DNA of 64,000 nt, taken from the NCBI GenBank assembly GCA_017394765.1, contig JAFPXF010000019.1, forward strand, positions 1 to 64,000, written 5' to 3'. Shown piece after piece: positions 1-7,631 of the stretch (the stretch's first letter is position 1; each line of letters begins with the position of its first letter). The notes beneath the pieces were generated by a model. The model ran no database searches. It was given only the letters and a program-made list of their open reading frames with translations, and was not told the DNA's origin. The stretch comes from Bacteroidales bacterium (lineage in GTDB: Bacteria; Bacteroidota; Bacteroidia; Bacteroidales; WCHB1-69). The position numbers and the translations under genes were made by a program.

Positions 1-274
1 GCAGGAACTGTGGGTGCCCAACAGCTTTACCCCCGACGGCGACGGCCTCAACGACCGCTTCGTCCCCGTCTTCAGCTACCCCGGCGAGGTCAGGAACTTC
101 GAGATGATGGTCTATGACCGCTGGGGCTCGATGGTCTTCCTCACCACGGATATGGATGCAGGTTGGGACGGCGGCGACAAGCCCGAGGGGATGTACGTCT
201 GGGTGATCCGCTACAAGACCGCCCTGGAGGGAATGAGGATTGAGAAGGGGAGTGTGATGTTGGGGAGACGGTGA
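1..274 (+). CDS. C-terminal end of a T9SS type-B cargo protein (gliding motility-associated C-terminal domain), partial
   Basis: The reading frame is open from the window edge (frame of base 2) to the stop at 272-274, so only the last ~90 residues are seen. They form a complete CHU_C / type-B sorting domain: the VPNSFTPDGDGLNDRF opening, then YDRWG and GWDG. In known members this domain directs export across the outer membrane by the type IX secretion system and surface attachment. The passenger part, and so the function, lies outside the window. The GTG at base 14 is internal and should not be taken as a start. Confidence 0.85.
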   Translation, partial: QELWVPNSFTPDGDGLNDRFVPVFSYPGEVRNFEMMVYDRWGSMVFLTTDMDAGWDGGDKPEGMYVWVIRYKTALEGMRIEKGSVMLGRR

Positions 275-280
275 GGTTGA

Positions 281-382
281 TAATTAAGAAATTAAGGAGT
301 TAAGAAATTAAGAAATTGATTCCAACAATCAACAGCTTTCCTTGAGCAGCCCCGCAGGGGCAAGAGCTCGGTAGAAACGGGG
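281..382 (+). repeat. Composite intergenic repeat, copy 1: octamer array plus palindromic GC-rich module
   Basis: Five consecutive 8-bp units at 281-320 follow the pattern AAATTAAG with small variations (taattaag, aaattaag, gagttaag, aaattaag, aaattgat). After a short spacer comes a module at ~340-377 that reads CCTTGAG, AGCCCCGCAGGGGC, AAGAGCTCGGTAGAAA. The same order of parts, with 39 of 40 array bases identical, recurs at 7349-7457. Function is unknown. It lies just 3' of a T9SS cargo gene. Confidence 0.75.
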
Positions 383-398
383 CGCGTGCGTGGAAAAA

Positions 399-829
399 TC
401 GCGGCGCGGGAGTCGGCATCCAAGATGCATAAAACCTGCTCGCCGCGAAAGGGAGACAAAAAGCCATGGATGCAGTGTGGATTCAATCATGGCGACAAAT
501 TGCAATAACGGGTCATTTTCCCATCATCGGTTGCCTCCACCATTCCGCGGTGAGAAGCAAATCTCCGTCTGCGCATCTGTGTCCCGCACCGCGGGTGGGC
601 TGCATACGACCCTGTTTCTACCGAGCTTCTGTCCCTACCGGGACAACGGGGACAGATAATAGTTAAGAGTTAATAGTTTATAGTTTTCCTTGAGCAGTCT
701 CGGAGAGACAAAATCTTATTAACCCCATACAAGCGACGAAGGAGCGCAAGGTGTGGGGCAGGACGGCGCGCTGACGACAATCGCGGCGCGGGAGAAGGTT
801 GAGACGAGGGTGTTCGTTGCTCGCCGCGA
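399..829. repeat. Three short GC-rich inverted-repeat elements
   Basis: Three elements of ~50 bp each have 8-bp perfect terminal inverted repeats: TCGCGGCG 399-406 with CGCCGCGA 441-448; CCGCGGTG 545-552 with CACCGCGG 587-594; TCGCGGCG 781-788 with CGCCGCGA 822-829. The middle copy is in the opposite orientation and shares the flanking words (cgcgg.gcggga, ctc.ccgcg). Between the second and third copies, further matches to the dispersed module occur at ~610-650 (minus sense, ctcggtagaaac) and ~687-715. I see no credible gene in this stretch. Confidence 0.7.
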
Positions 830-873
830 AACGGGTGTGGATTCGACGAGCATGCGTGAGGGATTGAAGCGGG

Positions 874-970
874 AATGATTTTGGCGGTAATGCGTTCCCT
901 GGCGAGACGGAGGTTCCGCTTGACGCTTCGCGTCTCGCGAAATGGTGGTGGGTTCCAAGCCAAAATCATT
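874..970. repeat. Large nested hairpin in the gene-free region
   Basis: AATGATTTTGGC at 874-885 is perfectly complementary to GCCAAAATCATT at 959-970. Inside this, GCGAGACG at 902-909 pairs with CGTCTCGC at 931-938. The nesting gives a ~97-nt stem-loop. It could be a mobile miniature element, a structured RNA or simply part of the repeat cluster; the sequence alone does not decide. Confidence 0.6.
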
Positions 971-1005
971 AGAGCGGAAAGCCCGACGGCGCGGCGGCAT
1001 TGGAT

Positions 1006-1062
1006 GGCGTGCGCAATTACGGATGCATTTCCGTGCCGGCGCGGCGGCACGCCCAAATAAAA
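1006..1062 (+). repeat. GGCGTGC/GCACGCC repeat module, copy A
   Basis: GGCGTGC at 1006-1012 pairs with GCACGCC at 1047-1053, followed by CAAATAAA. The interior contains CAATT..ACGGATGCATTT and a CCGTGCCGGC-type stretch. Copy B at 7538-7592 has the same order of words. The two copies sit upstream of different genes on different strands, which suggests a dispersed element rather than a gene-specific control site. Confidence 0.65.
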
Positions 1063-1109
1063 AAAAGATGCAAAATGGATCTCGGCGAAGATTTTCTGCA
1101 AAAAAATGA

Positions 1110-1117
1110 TACTTTTG
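1110..1117 (+). promoter_or_regulatory. Bacteroidota -7 box for the glycosyltransferase gene
   Basis: TACTTTTG matches the TAnnTTTG -7 consensus of Bacteroidota housekeeping promoters and lies 47 nt before the ATG at 1164. No convincing TTTG -33 element is visible. Confidence 0.55.
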
Positions 1118-1163
1118 CAATTTCATTTCCGCCGATGCGGAGTGATTGATTAACATCAATTCA

Positions 1164-2258
1164 ATGAAGCAGATACTACACCTATACGCCGACAACTTCC
1201 CCTTCTCCCGTTTGAACGAGCTCGTCTCTCGCACCGAAGGCGTCATCTGCAACGTAGGCGTCGCCATTCCGGCAGGCGGGCGTGGCGACAGGGCAACAGA
1301 GGTCCTGAAAATGCCGGCTCTACCCTCCCCTGCCCCCTGCGACCCCACATCTCTTTTCCATTACGACAAGATGGTGTCGCAAGCGGCGACTTTCGTGGAG
1401 CAGCATATCTCCATGTCCGATGTGACCTTGATGCATGCGCATTCCATCTGGTCGGGCGGTGCCGTGGCATACGAGCTGAGTTGCCGGCACCACATCCCCT
1501 ACATCATTGCGGCAGACCAGGCCGACATGCGGTTCTGGCACGAGAACCCGCAACGTGGCCGCAAGACAGGACTGCCCGTGCTGGAGCACGCCGAGCGCAT
1601 CGTTTTCCACGACACCAACCAACAGGATTTCATCGCTGGCCGCATCTCCGACCAGGATGCCGACCGCATTTTCAGCCGAGCGCGGACCATTCCCGACGGT
1701 CTCGCCCCCTTTTGGCTGCAAAACCTGTATCTCCACAAGCCCGTCTCGCTCGTCCACACGCGTCTGCTACTGGCTGGCGAACAGCTTTCGCCCAAGAGTG
1801 TCTCTCCTGTCAAGAGGGCCGTCCAGCTGCTGCACAAGAAGAACTACAACGTGACCTTGACCGTGGCGGGGTGCCGTGCCGCTGACTCGTTCGATTCCTC
1901 CGTCAAGATACTGCCGGAACTCACCCGCGAATCTTTGTTCCAGGCATTTCGCGACAATGACATCTACATTGCCCCACGACTTGCCGACTCCATCCACCCG
2001 TTCTATGCCGAGGCCTTGTCGCAAGGCATGCCCATCATCCACAACACCCACGAGGCCCCGCACGGACTTTGCCCCGACGGTGAAATCAGCTATGCCGCCG
2101 ACTTGGATTCCGCGGAGGAGATCGCCGCGAAAGTTTTGCTGGCCAGCGAGCGCTTTGCCACCATGGAGCAACATATCGCGGACTTGCATCCCCTGCACAT
2201 TTTCAATTGGGACGAAATTTACCGCACCTACCTGCGCGTTTACGATTCAGCACAATAG
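1164..2258 (+). CDS. Glycosyltransferase, GT4-like
   Basis: Predicted 364-residue cytoplasmic glycosyltransferase with a two-domain GT-B layout. The N-terminal half has the LMHAHSIWSGG motif, typical of GT4 proteins (I/V-H-x-H). The C-terminal half has IAPRLADSIHPFYAEALSQGMP, matching the GT4 region around the donor-binding E..A..G.P pattern. I chose the ATG at 1164 (MKQILHLYADN) because a strong -7 box lies just upstream; a TTG at 1146 would add six residues. The acceptor cannot be told. It stands alone between repeats and tcdA, with no polysaccharide locus nearby. Donor and linkage are unknown. Confidence 0.75.
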   Translation: MKQILHLYADNFPFSRLNELVSRTEGVICNVGVAIPAGGRGDRATEVLKMPALPSPAPCDPTSLFHYDKMVSQAATFVEQHISMSDVTLMHAHSIWSGGAVAYELSCRHHIPYIIAADQADMRFWHENPQRGRKTGLPVLEHAERIVFHDTNQQDFIAGRISDQDADRIFSRARTIPDGLAPFWLQNLYLHKPVSLVHTRLLLAGEQLSPKSVSPVKRAVQLLHKKNYNVTLTVAGCRAADSFDSSVKILPELTRESLFQAFRDNDIYIAPRLADSIHPFYAEALSQGMPIIHNTHEAPHGLCPDGEISYAADLDSAEEIAAKVLLASERFATMEQHIADLHPLHIFNWDEIYRTYLRVYDSAQ

Positions 2259-2291
2259 CACGACCGACCTTCAGATTTCAAAGACATAGAC

Positions 2292-3038
2292 ATGAGTAAA
2301 CAGGACAGTTGGAAGACACGTACGGAGCTGTTGTTGGGTGCAGAGGGTTTGGAGCGCCTGGCACAATCCCATGTGCTTGTTGCCGGCGTGGGCGGTGTGG
2401 GCGCGTATGCGGCGGAGCAGCTCTGTCGCGCCGGTGTGGGAGAGCTCACCATCGTGGACGCCGACACCGTGTCCGTCAGCAACATCAACCGCCAGCTGCC
2501 CGCGCTGCACTCCACGGTCGGGCAAAGCAAGGTGGAGCTCATGGCCCGCCGGATGCTCGACATCAACCCCGAACTCAAGCTGCACTGTCTGCAGGAATTT
2601 CTCCGCGACGAGCGCACGGCTCAAATTCTCGACGCCGCACCTTACGACTGTGTCCTGGACGCCATTGACACGCTGTCGCCGAAAGTCTATCTCCTCTTTG
2701 AAGCCCACAAGCGCGGCCTGCCCGTCGTCTCCGCAATGGGCGCGGGCGGCAAGCGGGACCCCGGGCTGATCCAAATTGCGGACATTGCGAAATCCCACCA
2801 CTGCGCGCTGGCCAAGATGGTGCGCAAACGCCTCTACCGATTAGGGGTGCGCAACGGCATCACCGTGGTCTTCTCGCCCGAGTCTGTGCCCGGCGAGGCC
2901 GTCATAATCGACGACGAACCCACGGCCAACAAACTCTCCACCGTGGGAACCATTTCTTACATGCCTGCCGCTTTCGGATGCTTTGCCGCCGCTGCCACAA
3001 TCAACATCCTGCAAAGAAACAATGCCGGACGGCAGTAA
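2292..3038 (+). CDS. tcdA: tRNA threonylcarbamoyladenosine dehydratase
   Basis: ThiF/E1-like adenylating enzyme of 248 residues, the usual length for TcdA (CsdL). In the family it cyclises t6A37 of tRNA to ct6A using ATP. The nucleotide-binding loop GVGGVG is at residues 32-37, followed by VDADTVSVSNINRQ (D56, D58, then N-x-N-R-Q), the ATP/Mg signature of the ThiF fold. There is no C-terminal rhodanese or UBL domain, which separates it from MoeB and ThiF. It begins 33 nt after the glycosyltransferase stop and may be co-transcribed with it. Its 3' end is followed by the tpiA promoter. Confidence 0.9.
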   Translation: MSKQDSWKTRTELLLGAEGLERLAQSHVLVAGVGGVGAYAAEQLCRAGVGELTIVDADTVSVSNINRQLPALHSTVGQSKVELMARRMLDINPELKLHCLQEFLRDERTAQILDAAPYDCVLDAIDTLSPKVYLLFEAHKRGLPVVSAMGAGGKRDPGLIQIADIAKSHHCALAKMVRKRLYRLGVRNGITVVFSPESVPGEAVIIDDEPTANKLSTVGTISYMPAAFGCFAAAATINILQRNNAGRQ

Positions 3039-3051
3039 CAAGTATTTTTAC

Positions 3052-3059
3052 TATTTTTG
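3052..3059 (+). promoter_or_regulatory. -7 box upstream of tpiA
   Basis: TATTTTTG is a perfect TAnnTTTG match 67 nt before the tpiA ATG, in the short gap after tcdA. It probably starts the tpiA-porE-murC transcript. Confidence 0.6.
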
Positions 3060-3125
3060 CAAGCGCAAAAACCATGTTTGCCTTTTATCACAGAATCTAA
3101 CAAAACCCTTAATAATACATTGAAA

Positions 3126-3908
3126 ATGAAACCGAAAATTGTCATTGGAAACTGGAAAATGAACAAGAACTTCGATGAAGCGCAAGACCTCATCAACGAC
3201 ATCACTGAAAAGCTGGCGGACTACAACCTTGAAACCGAAGTTGTGCTCTGTCCGCCGATGCTGTACGCAGAGCTGGTCACCGACCTGGCCGACGAGGAGG
3301 GCGCGCCCTTTTACGCCGGCGTGCAGAACGTGAGTGAATATGAGAACGGCGCTTATACGGGTGAAGTCTCCGCCGAGATGCTGGCCAACATGGATGTCTC
3401 CTTCTGCATCGTGGGCCACTCGGAGCGCCGCAAGTACTTCGGAGAGACCAACGCCATCGTGCTCAAGAAGATGCAACGCCTTTTGGCCAACGACATCGTG
3501 CCCGTGATGTGCTGCGGCGAATCCCTCGAAGAGCGCAAGGCCGGCAAGCATTTCGATGTGGTCCAGAAACAAATCGAAGAGACGCTGTACGAGCTCACCC
3601 CCGACCAGATGGAGCGCACCATGATTGCCTACGAGCCCATCTGGGCCATCGGCACCGGCGAGACAGCCACACCCGAACAGGCACAAGAGATGCTCGCCTT
3701 CATCCGCAGCGCCGTCGAGAAGAAGTTCGGCACCGAGATGGCCGTAAGCACCTATATCCTCTATGGCGGCAGCTGCAATGCCAAGAACGCCCTCGAGCTT
3801 TTCTCCCAACAAGACGTGGATGGCGGCCTCATCGGCGGCGCCTCTCTCAAGGCCGACGATTTCGTGAAGATCATCGAGGCTGGCGAAACGGTTGTCAAGG
3901 ACAATTAA
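3126..3908 (+). CDS. tpiA: Triosephosphate isomerase
   Basis: 260-residue TIM-barrel enzyme interconverting dihydroxyacetone phosphate and glyceraldehyde 3-phosphate in glycolysis. The opening GNWKMNK (substrate-binding Asn/Lys), VGHSERR with the electrophilic His, AYEPIWAIGTG with the catalytic Glu and loop 6, and the phosphate-binding YGGS and GGASL segments are all present. ATG 3126 was chosen because the family starts at MKPKIVIGNWKMN; the frame is open further upstream to 3057 but that stretch overlaps the promoter. The gene is followed at 42 nt by porE. Confidence 0.97.
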   Translation: MKPKIVIGNWKMNKNFDEAQDLINDITEKLADYNLETEVVLCPPMLYAELVTDLADEEGAPFYAGVQNVSEYENGAYTGEVSAEMLANMDVSFCIVGHSERRKYFGETNAIVLKKMQRLLANDIVPVMCCGESLEERKAGKHFDVVQKQIEETLYELTPDQMERTMIAYEPIWAIGTGETATPEQAQEMLAFIRSAVEKKFGTEMAVSTYILYGGSCNAKNALELFSQQDVDGGLIGGASLKADDFVKIIEAGETVVKDN

Positions 3909-3950
3909 AAACAAAATCTGACGTTAATCACCTTTGAGCACCCTCTCAAG

Positions 3951-5969
3951 ATGATAAAGTTCTGGTTCCCGTTGCTGTTCGGCGTGTGGTTCACGTTTCT
4001 TGCCTTGCCCGCTTGCGCGCAAGAAGATGACCCCTGCACCCAAACAATGGACAAAGCCAGCGAAAAACTCTTCAAGAAGGCCCGTGACCTGCACAAAAGC
4101 GGGAAGAAAGACGAGGCCTTCGAGATTTACGACGAGATTTTGGAGGATCATCCAGAGTATCTGGACGTCAACTACTACTATGCACTTGGCCTCTATTTGC
4201 CCATAGAGGCCAACAACTTGCAATCGCGCACACAGAGCAAGTCGGATGTAAACCGCGCGTTGGCGGCATTCACCCGCATGTACGATGTCTGTCCGTATTA
4301 CAAGATCCACTGCAACTACTATGCCGCTCGTCTGGCCTACGCACACGAGCGTTTTTCAGAGGCCATCAAGTTCGCGAAGGTGGTCGTGGAGAACCCCGAT
4401 GCCTTCACCGGCACGCGCGACACGATGCTGCGCGAATGCGAGCTGCTCATCCGCCGCGCCACCTTCTTCGACAACATCCTCAACCATCCCGTGCCCTTCG
4501 ACCCGAAAACTGTGGAGGGCATCTCCACCAAGGCCGACGAATACTTGGGAGCCCTCTCGCCAGACGGCAACTTCTTCTATTTCACCCGCCGGCAGGAGGT
4601 GAACGAGGACAGCTTCTTCGGCAGCGAGAAGAAAAAACGCGAGTTTTTCAGTTGCAGCGAGAAGAAAAACGGCCATTTTCCTGCCGGCAAGCCCCTTGAC
4701 GAGCCCTTCAACAATTCCAAGGGAGAGGGCAGCCCCACCGTCAACATCACCAACGACCTCCTCATCTTCGCCAAATTGATGCCCACCACCATCAAAGGGC
4801 ACAGCTACAACAACTACGACCTCTACTATTCCGAACTCATTGACGGCTACTGGACCGAGCCGAAAAGTCTCGGCGACAACATCAACCGTCCGGACTCGTG
4901 GGAGTCGCAGCCCTCCCTCAGCTCCGATGGCAAGATCCTCTTCTTTGCCTCCGACCGTCCCGGCAGTATCGGCGGCTCCGACATCTGGTTCACCCGCCGC
5001 AACAGCGACGGCACCTGGCGCAAACCTGTCAACCTCGGCCCCGTTGTCAACACCGAGCTTGACGAACGCTCCCCTTTCCTGCACACCGACAGCAAGACGC
5101 TGTACTTCTCTTCCAACGGGCACGACTGCATCGGCGGGCAGGACATCTTCTTCTCCAAGCTTAACGAAAACGGGGTCTGGAGCAAGCCCACCAACATCGG
5201 CTATCCTATCAATTCCGAAGGTGACGATGTGAACTTTTTCGTCAGCCTGGACGGCAAGACCGGCTATTTTTGCTCTCGAAAGATTGACGGCGACGACTGG
5301 AACTTCTACCAATTTGAGCTATACGAGGATGCCCGTCCGCACACAATGGCCATCATCAAGGGAACCGTCACTGCTGACGATGGCGACCTGGAAGGCGCCA
5401 CCGTCGAAGTGCGCGACACCGCAGCCAACGTGGTCGCCACCGGCGTGGTCAGCTCCAACAACCAGCAATACGCCGTGGCCGCCGAAGTCAAGAAGGACAA
5501 CCCGCAGCCACTCATCGTCACCGTCAAGAAGGAGGGACACTCCTTCGACTCGCAGGTGGTCACCCCCGAACAGCTCGAAGAGCCCGTCATTGTCAAGGAT
5601 GCCGAAGTGAAGGCCATCGAAACCGGCAAGGTTTGCGACCTGCGTGACATCTACTACGAGACCAACTCCTACCAGCTCACCGCGAACTCCAAGATTGTGC
5701 TGGCTCTCTTCATCGAATTTCTCAAGGAAAACCCCACGGTGAAGGTGGAAATCCAAGGCCACACTGACAATGTGGGCAACGATGATGCCAACCTCAAGCT
5801 TTCCGACCAGCGTGCCAAGGCTGTTTACGATTACGTCATCGGCAAAGGCATTCCCGCCGACCGGCTTCGCTACAAAGGCTATGGCGAGTCGCAGCCCATC
5901 GCCGACAACGGGACCGCTGCCGGACGCGCCAAAAACCGCAGAACCGTTTTCCTCATCTATGAAAAATAA
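3951..5969 (+). CDS. porE: PorE-like OmpA-family envelope protein, T9SS component
   Basis: 672 residues with four domains in the order described for Porphyromonas gingivalis PorE: TPR helices (~30-150), a PD40/WD40-like beta-propeller (~190-460, with repeated LSPDGNFFYF / LSSDGKILFFASDR / TDSKTLYFSSNG motifs), a carboxypeptidase-regulatory-like fold (~465-545) and a C-terminal OmpA peptidoglycan-binding domain (~560-672: YYETNSYQL, GHTDNVGNDDANLKLSDQRA, RAKNRRT). The N-terminus is a signal peptide ending ALPACAQ; Cys22 could be a lipidation site, though the lipobox is imperfect. In P. gingivalis PorE is needed for type IX secretion and binds peptidoglycan. Three T9SS cargo genes in this window fit. 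Its 3' end overlaps murC by 11 nt. Confidence 0.85.
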   Translation: MIKFWFPLLFGVWFTFLALPACAQEDDPCTQTMDKASEKLFKKARDLHKSGKKDEAFEIYDEILEDHPEYLDVNYYYALGLYLPIEANNLQSRTQSKSDVNRALAAFTRMYDVCPYYKIHCNYYAARLAYAHERFSEAIKFAKVVVENPDAFTGTRDTMLRECELLIRRATFFDNILNHPVPFDPKTVEGISTKADEYLGALSPDGNFFYFTRRQEVNEDSFFGSEKKKREFFSCSEKKNGHFPAGKPLDEPFNNSKGEGSPTVNITNDLLIFAKLMPTTIKGHSYNNYDLYYSELIDGYWTEPKSLGDNINRPDSWESQPSLSSDGKILFFASDRPGSIGGSDIWFTRRNSDGTWRKPVNLGPVVNTELDERSPFLHTDSKTLYFSSNGHDCIGGQDIFFSKLNENGVWSKPTNIGYPINSEGDDVNFFVSLDGKTGYFCSRKIDGDDWNFYQFELYEDARPHTMAIIKGTVTADDGDLEGATVEVRDTAANVVATGVVSSNNQQYAVAAEVKKDNPQPLIVTVKKEGHSFDSQVVTPEQLEEPVIVKDAEVKAIETGKVCDLRDIYYETNSYQLTANSKIVLALFIEFLKENPTVKVEIQGHTDNVGNDDANLKLSDQRAKAVYDYVIGKGIPADRLRYKGYGESQPIADNGTAAGRAKNRRTVFLIYEK

Positions 5970-7314
5970 GCAGATCTACTTTCTGGGCATTGGTGGCATC
6001 GGCATGAGTGCCTTGGCACAGTATTTCCTGTCCGAGGGTGCCTCCGTCTATGGCTATGACCTCACCCCGTCACCCATCACCAAGATGCTGGAAGAGAAGG
6101 GTGCCGTCATCCATTTTGACGACAACATCCAAAAGATACCCCACACGCTGGACTTTGCCATTTACACGCCGGCTGTGCCCCAAAGCAATGCGGAGTTCCA
6201 GTATTTGTCGGAGAAAGGGATTCCCTTGTACAAACGTTCCCAGGTGTTGGGCACGCTCACCGAGAGGATGCCCTCCATCGCCGTGGCCGGCACGCACGGC
6301 AAGACCACCACCACCTCCATGGTGTCGCACCTGCTCTCCCCGCAGGTGCCCATTGTCGCCTTCATCGGCGGCATTGCCAAGAATTTCAACGACAACCTCG
6401 TGCTCGACCCGGAACCCGTCATGGCCGTGGCCGAGGCCGATGAGTACGACCGGTCTTTCCTGACCCTGCACCCATCCGTCGCCATCATCACGGCGATGGA
6501 TGCCGACCATCTGGACATCTACGGCACACATGAGAACCTCATCGCGGCTTTCCAGCAGTTTGCCCTGCAATCCAAGACCGTGATTGTCGAAGAGAGTGTC
6601 GCCAGTCACATCCGGCATCCTGACAAAAGGGTATATGGTGTCTCTCCACACACAGACTATCAGGCATACAATATTATATTATCCCCCAACAGCGCGACAT
6701 TCGACCTGCGCACGCCCGGCGGCACACTGACGAGCTTGCGACTGCATGCCAACGGCTTGTACAACGCGCTCAACGCCACTGCCGCCGTGGCCGCCCTGAT
6801 GGAGGAAAGTCACAGAAATGGTCTTGTTCACGAAACTGTCACAGAAAGCCTCATCCGGGAAAAACTCGACTCCTTTTCGGGTGTGAAGCGCCGTTTCGAC
6901 TACATCGTGGAAAACGGGAAGGTGGTCTTCATCGACGACTATGCCCACCACCCCGAAGAGATGCACTCCTTCATCACGGCCGTTCGCAAAATCTATCCGG
7001 ACAAACACATCACGGGTATTTTCCAACCGCATCTCTACAGCCGCACCCGCGACTTCGCACAGGATTTCGCTGACGTGCTGGCCATACTGGACCAGGTGAT
7101 CCTGTTGCCCATATATCCAGCCCGCGAGCAGCCCATACCCGGCATTGACTCCGAGTACCTGCTCTCCCTTATCGACAATCCACACAAGGTTGTCCTTCAG
7201 AAAGAGGAGCTTCTCCCCTACTTGGCCACCCACCCGCAAGAGGTGCTCCTCACCATCGGTGCGGGAGACATTGACCGTCTGGTGCCGGAAATCGAAAAGG
7301 TGATAGCTGGTTAG
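5959..7314 (+). CDS. murC: UDP-N-acetylmuramate--L-alanine ligase
   Basis: 451-residue Mur ligase that adds L-alanine to UDP-MurNAc with ATP in the cytoplasmic phase of peptidoglycan synthesis. The N-terminal IGGIGMSALAQY loop binds the UDP substrate. The central AGTHGKTTTTSM is the ATP P-loop, ADEYDRSF carries the conserved acidic/metal region, DADHLDIY follows, and the C-terminal domain has DDYAHHPEE and FQPHLYSRT. ATG 5959 lies inside the last codons of porE, giving an 11-nt overlap that suggests translational coupling. It is alone here, not in a dcw cluster. Length excludes the tripeptide ligase Mpl only weakly, but the sequence reads as MurC. Confidence 0.92.
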   Translation: MKNKQIYFLGIGGIGMSALAQYFLSEGASVYGYDLTPSPITKMLEEKGAVIHFDDNIQKIPHTLDFAIYTPAVPQSNAEFQYLSEKGIPLYKRSQVLGTLTERMPSIAVAGTHGKTTTTSMVSHLLSPQVPIVAFIGGIAKNFNDNLVLDPEPVMAVAEADEYDRSFLTLHPSVAIITAMDADHLDIYGTHENLIAAFQQFALQSKTVIVEESVASHIRHPDKRVYGVSPHTDYQAYNIILSPNSATFDLRTPGGTLTSLRLHANGLYNALNATAAVAALMEESHRNGLVHETVTESLIREKLDSFSGVKRRFDYIVENGKVVFIDDYAHHPEEMHSFITAVRKIYPDKHITGIFQPHLYSRTRDFAQDFADVLAILDQVILLPIYPAREQPIPGIDSEYLLSLIDNPHKVVLQKEELLPYLATHPQEVLLTIGAGDIDRLVPEIEKVIAG

Positions 7315-7348
7315 CCGTTGGCGGTTGGCCATTGGTCTTTAACGTTGA

Positions 7349-7457
7349 TAATTAATAAATTAAGGAGTTAAGAAATTAAGAAATTGATTCCAGCTAACAT
7401 CCAATAGTCAATGCTCTTCCTTGAGTAGCCCCGTCAGGGGCGAAAGCTCGGTAGAAA
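7349..7457 (+). repeat. Composite intergenic repeat, copy 2
   Basis: The same structure as at 281-382: five 8-bp units at 7349-7388, GATTCCA, a spacer, then CTTCCTTGAG, AGCCCCGTCAGGGGC, GAAAGCTCGGTAGAAA ending at 7457. The 40-bp array differs from copy 1 at a single base. It again lies directly 3' of a gene (murC). Confidence 0.75.
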
Positions 7458-7502
7458 ATATGGTGATTGGTCGTTGCTCTTTGGTGGGAGCACATGAAAA
7501 CG

Positions 7503-7592
7503 ATGTCCCGGCAGGGACATAAGCTCGGTAGAAACGGGGGCGTGCACAATTGTACGGATGCATTTTCCGCCGCCGTGCCGGCACGCCCAAAT
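7503..7592 (+). repeat. Dispersed palindromic module plus GGGCGTGC/GCACGCCC module, copy B
   Basis: TGTCCCGGCAGGGACA, AAGCTCGGTAGAAAC (to 7534) is another version of the GC-rich module. It runs into GGGCGTGC 7538-7545 ... GCACGCCC 7581-7588, AAATAAAA, the counterpart of 1006-1062. The gene-free stretch 7315-7631 is nearly filled by these two repeat blocks. The plus-strand gene murC and the minus-strand gene at 7632 converge here, so some part may act as a terminator. Confidence 0.65.
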
Positions 7593-7631
7593 AAAATAAT
7601 GATATAAAAGTTGGAGGTGCGTTAAAGGTGG

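Noticed and set aside
281..320. Possible CRISPR array in the octamer repeats
   Set aside because: Units are 8 bp and contiguous with no spacers; no cas genes anywhere in the window.
670..1348. Overlapping minus-strand open frames of 143 and 209 codons in the gene-free region
   Set aside because: They run through inverted repeats and into the glycosyltransferase gene; the translations are Arg/Pro/Ser-rich with no domain or signal peptide.
5770..5958. Longer murC with an extra 63 residues at the N-terminus
   Set aside because: The extra part is porE coding sequence in another frame; the conserved MurC N-terminus starts at the ATG at 5959.
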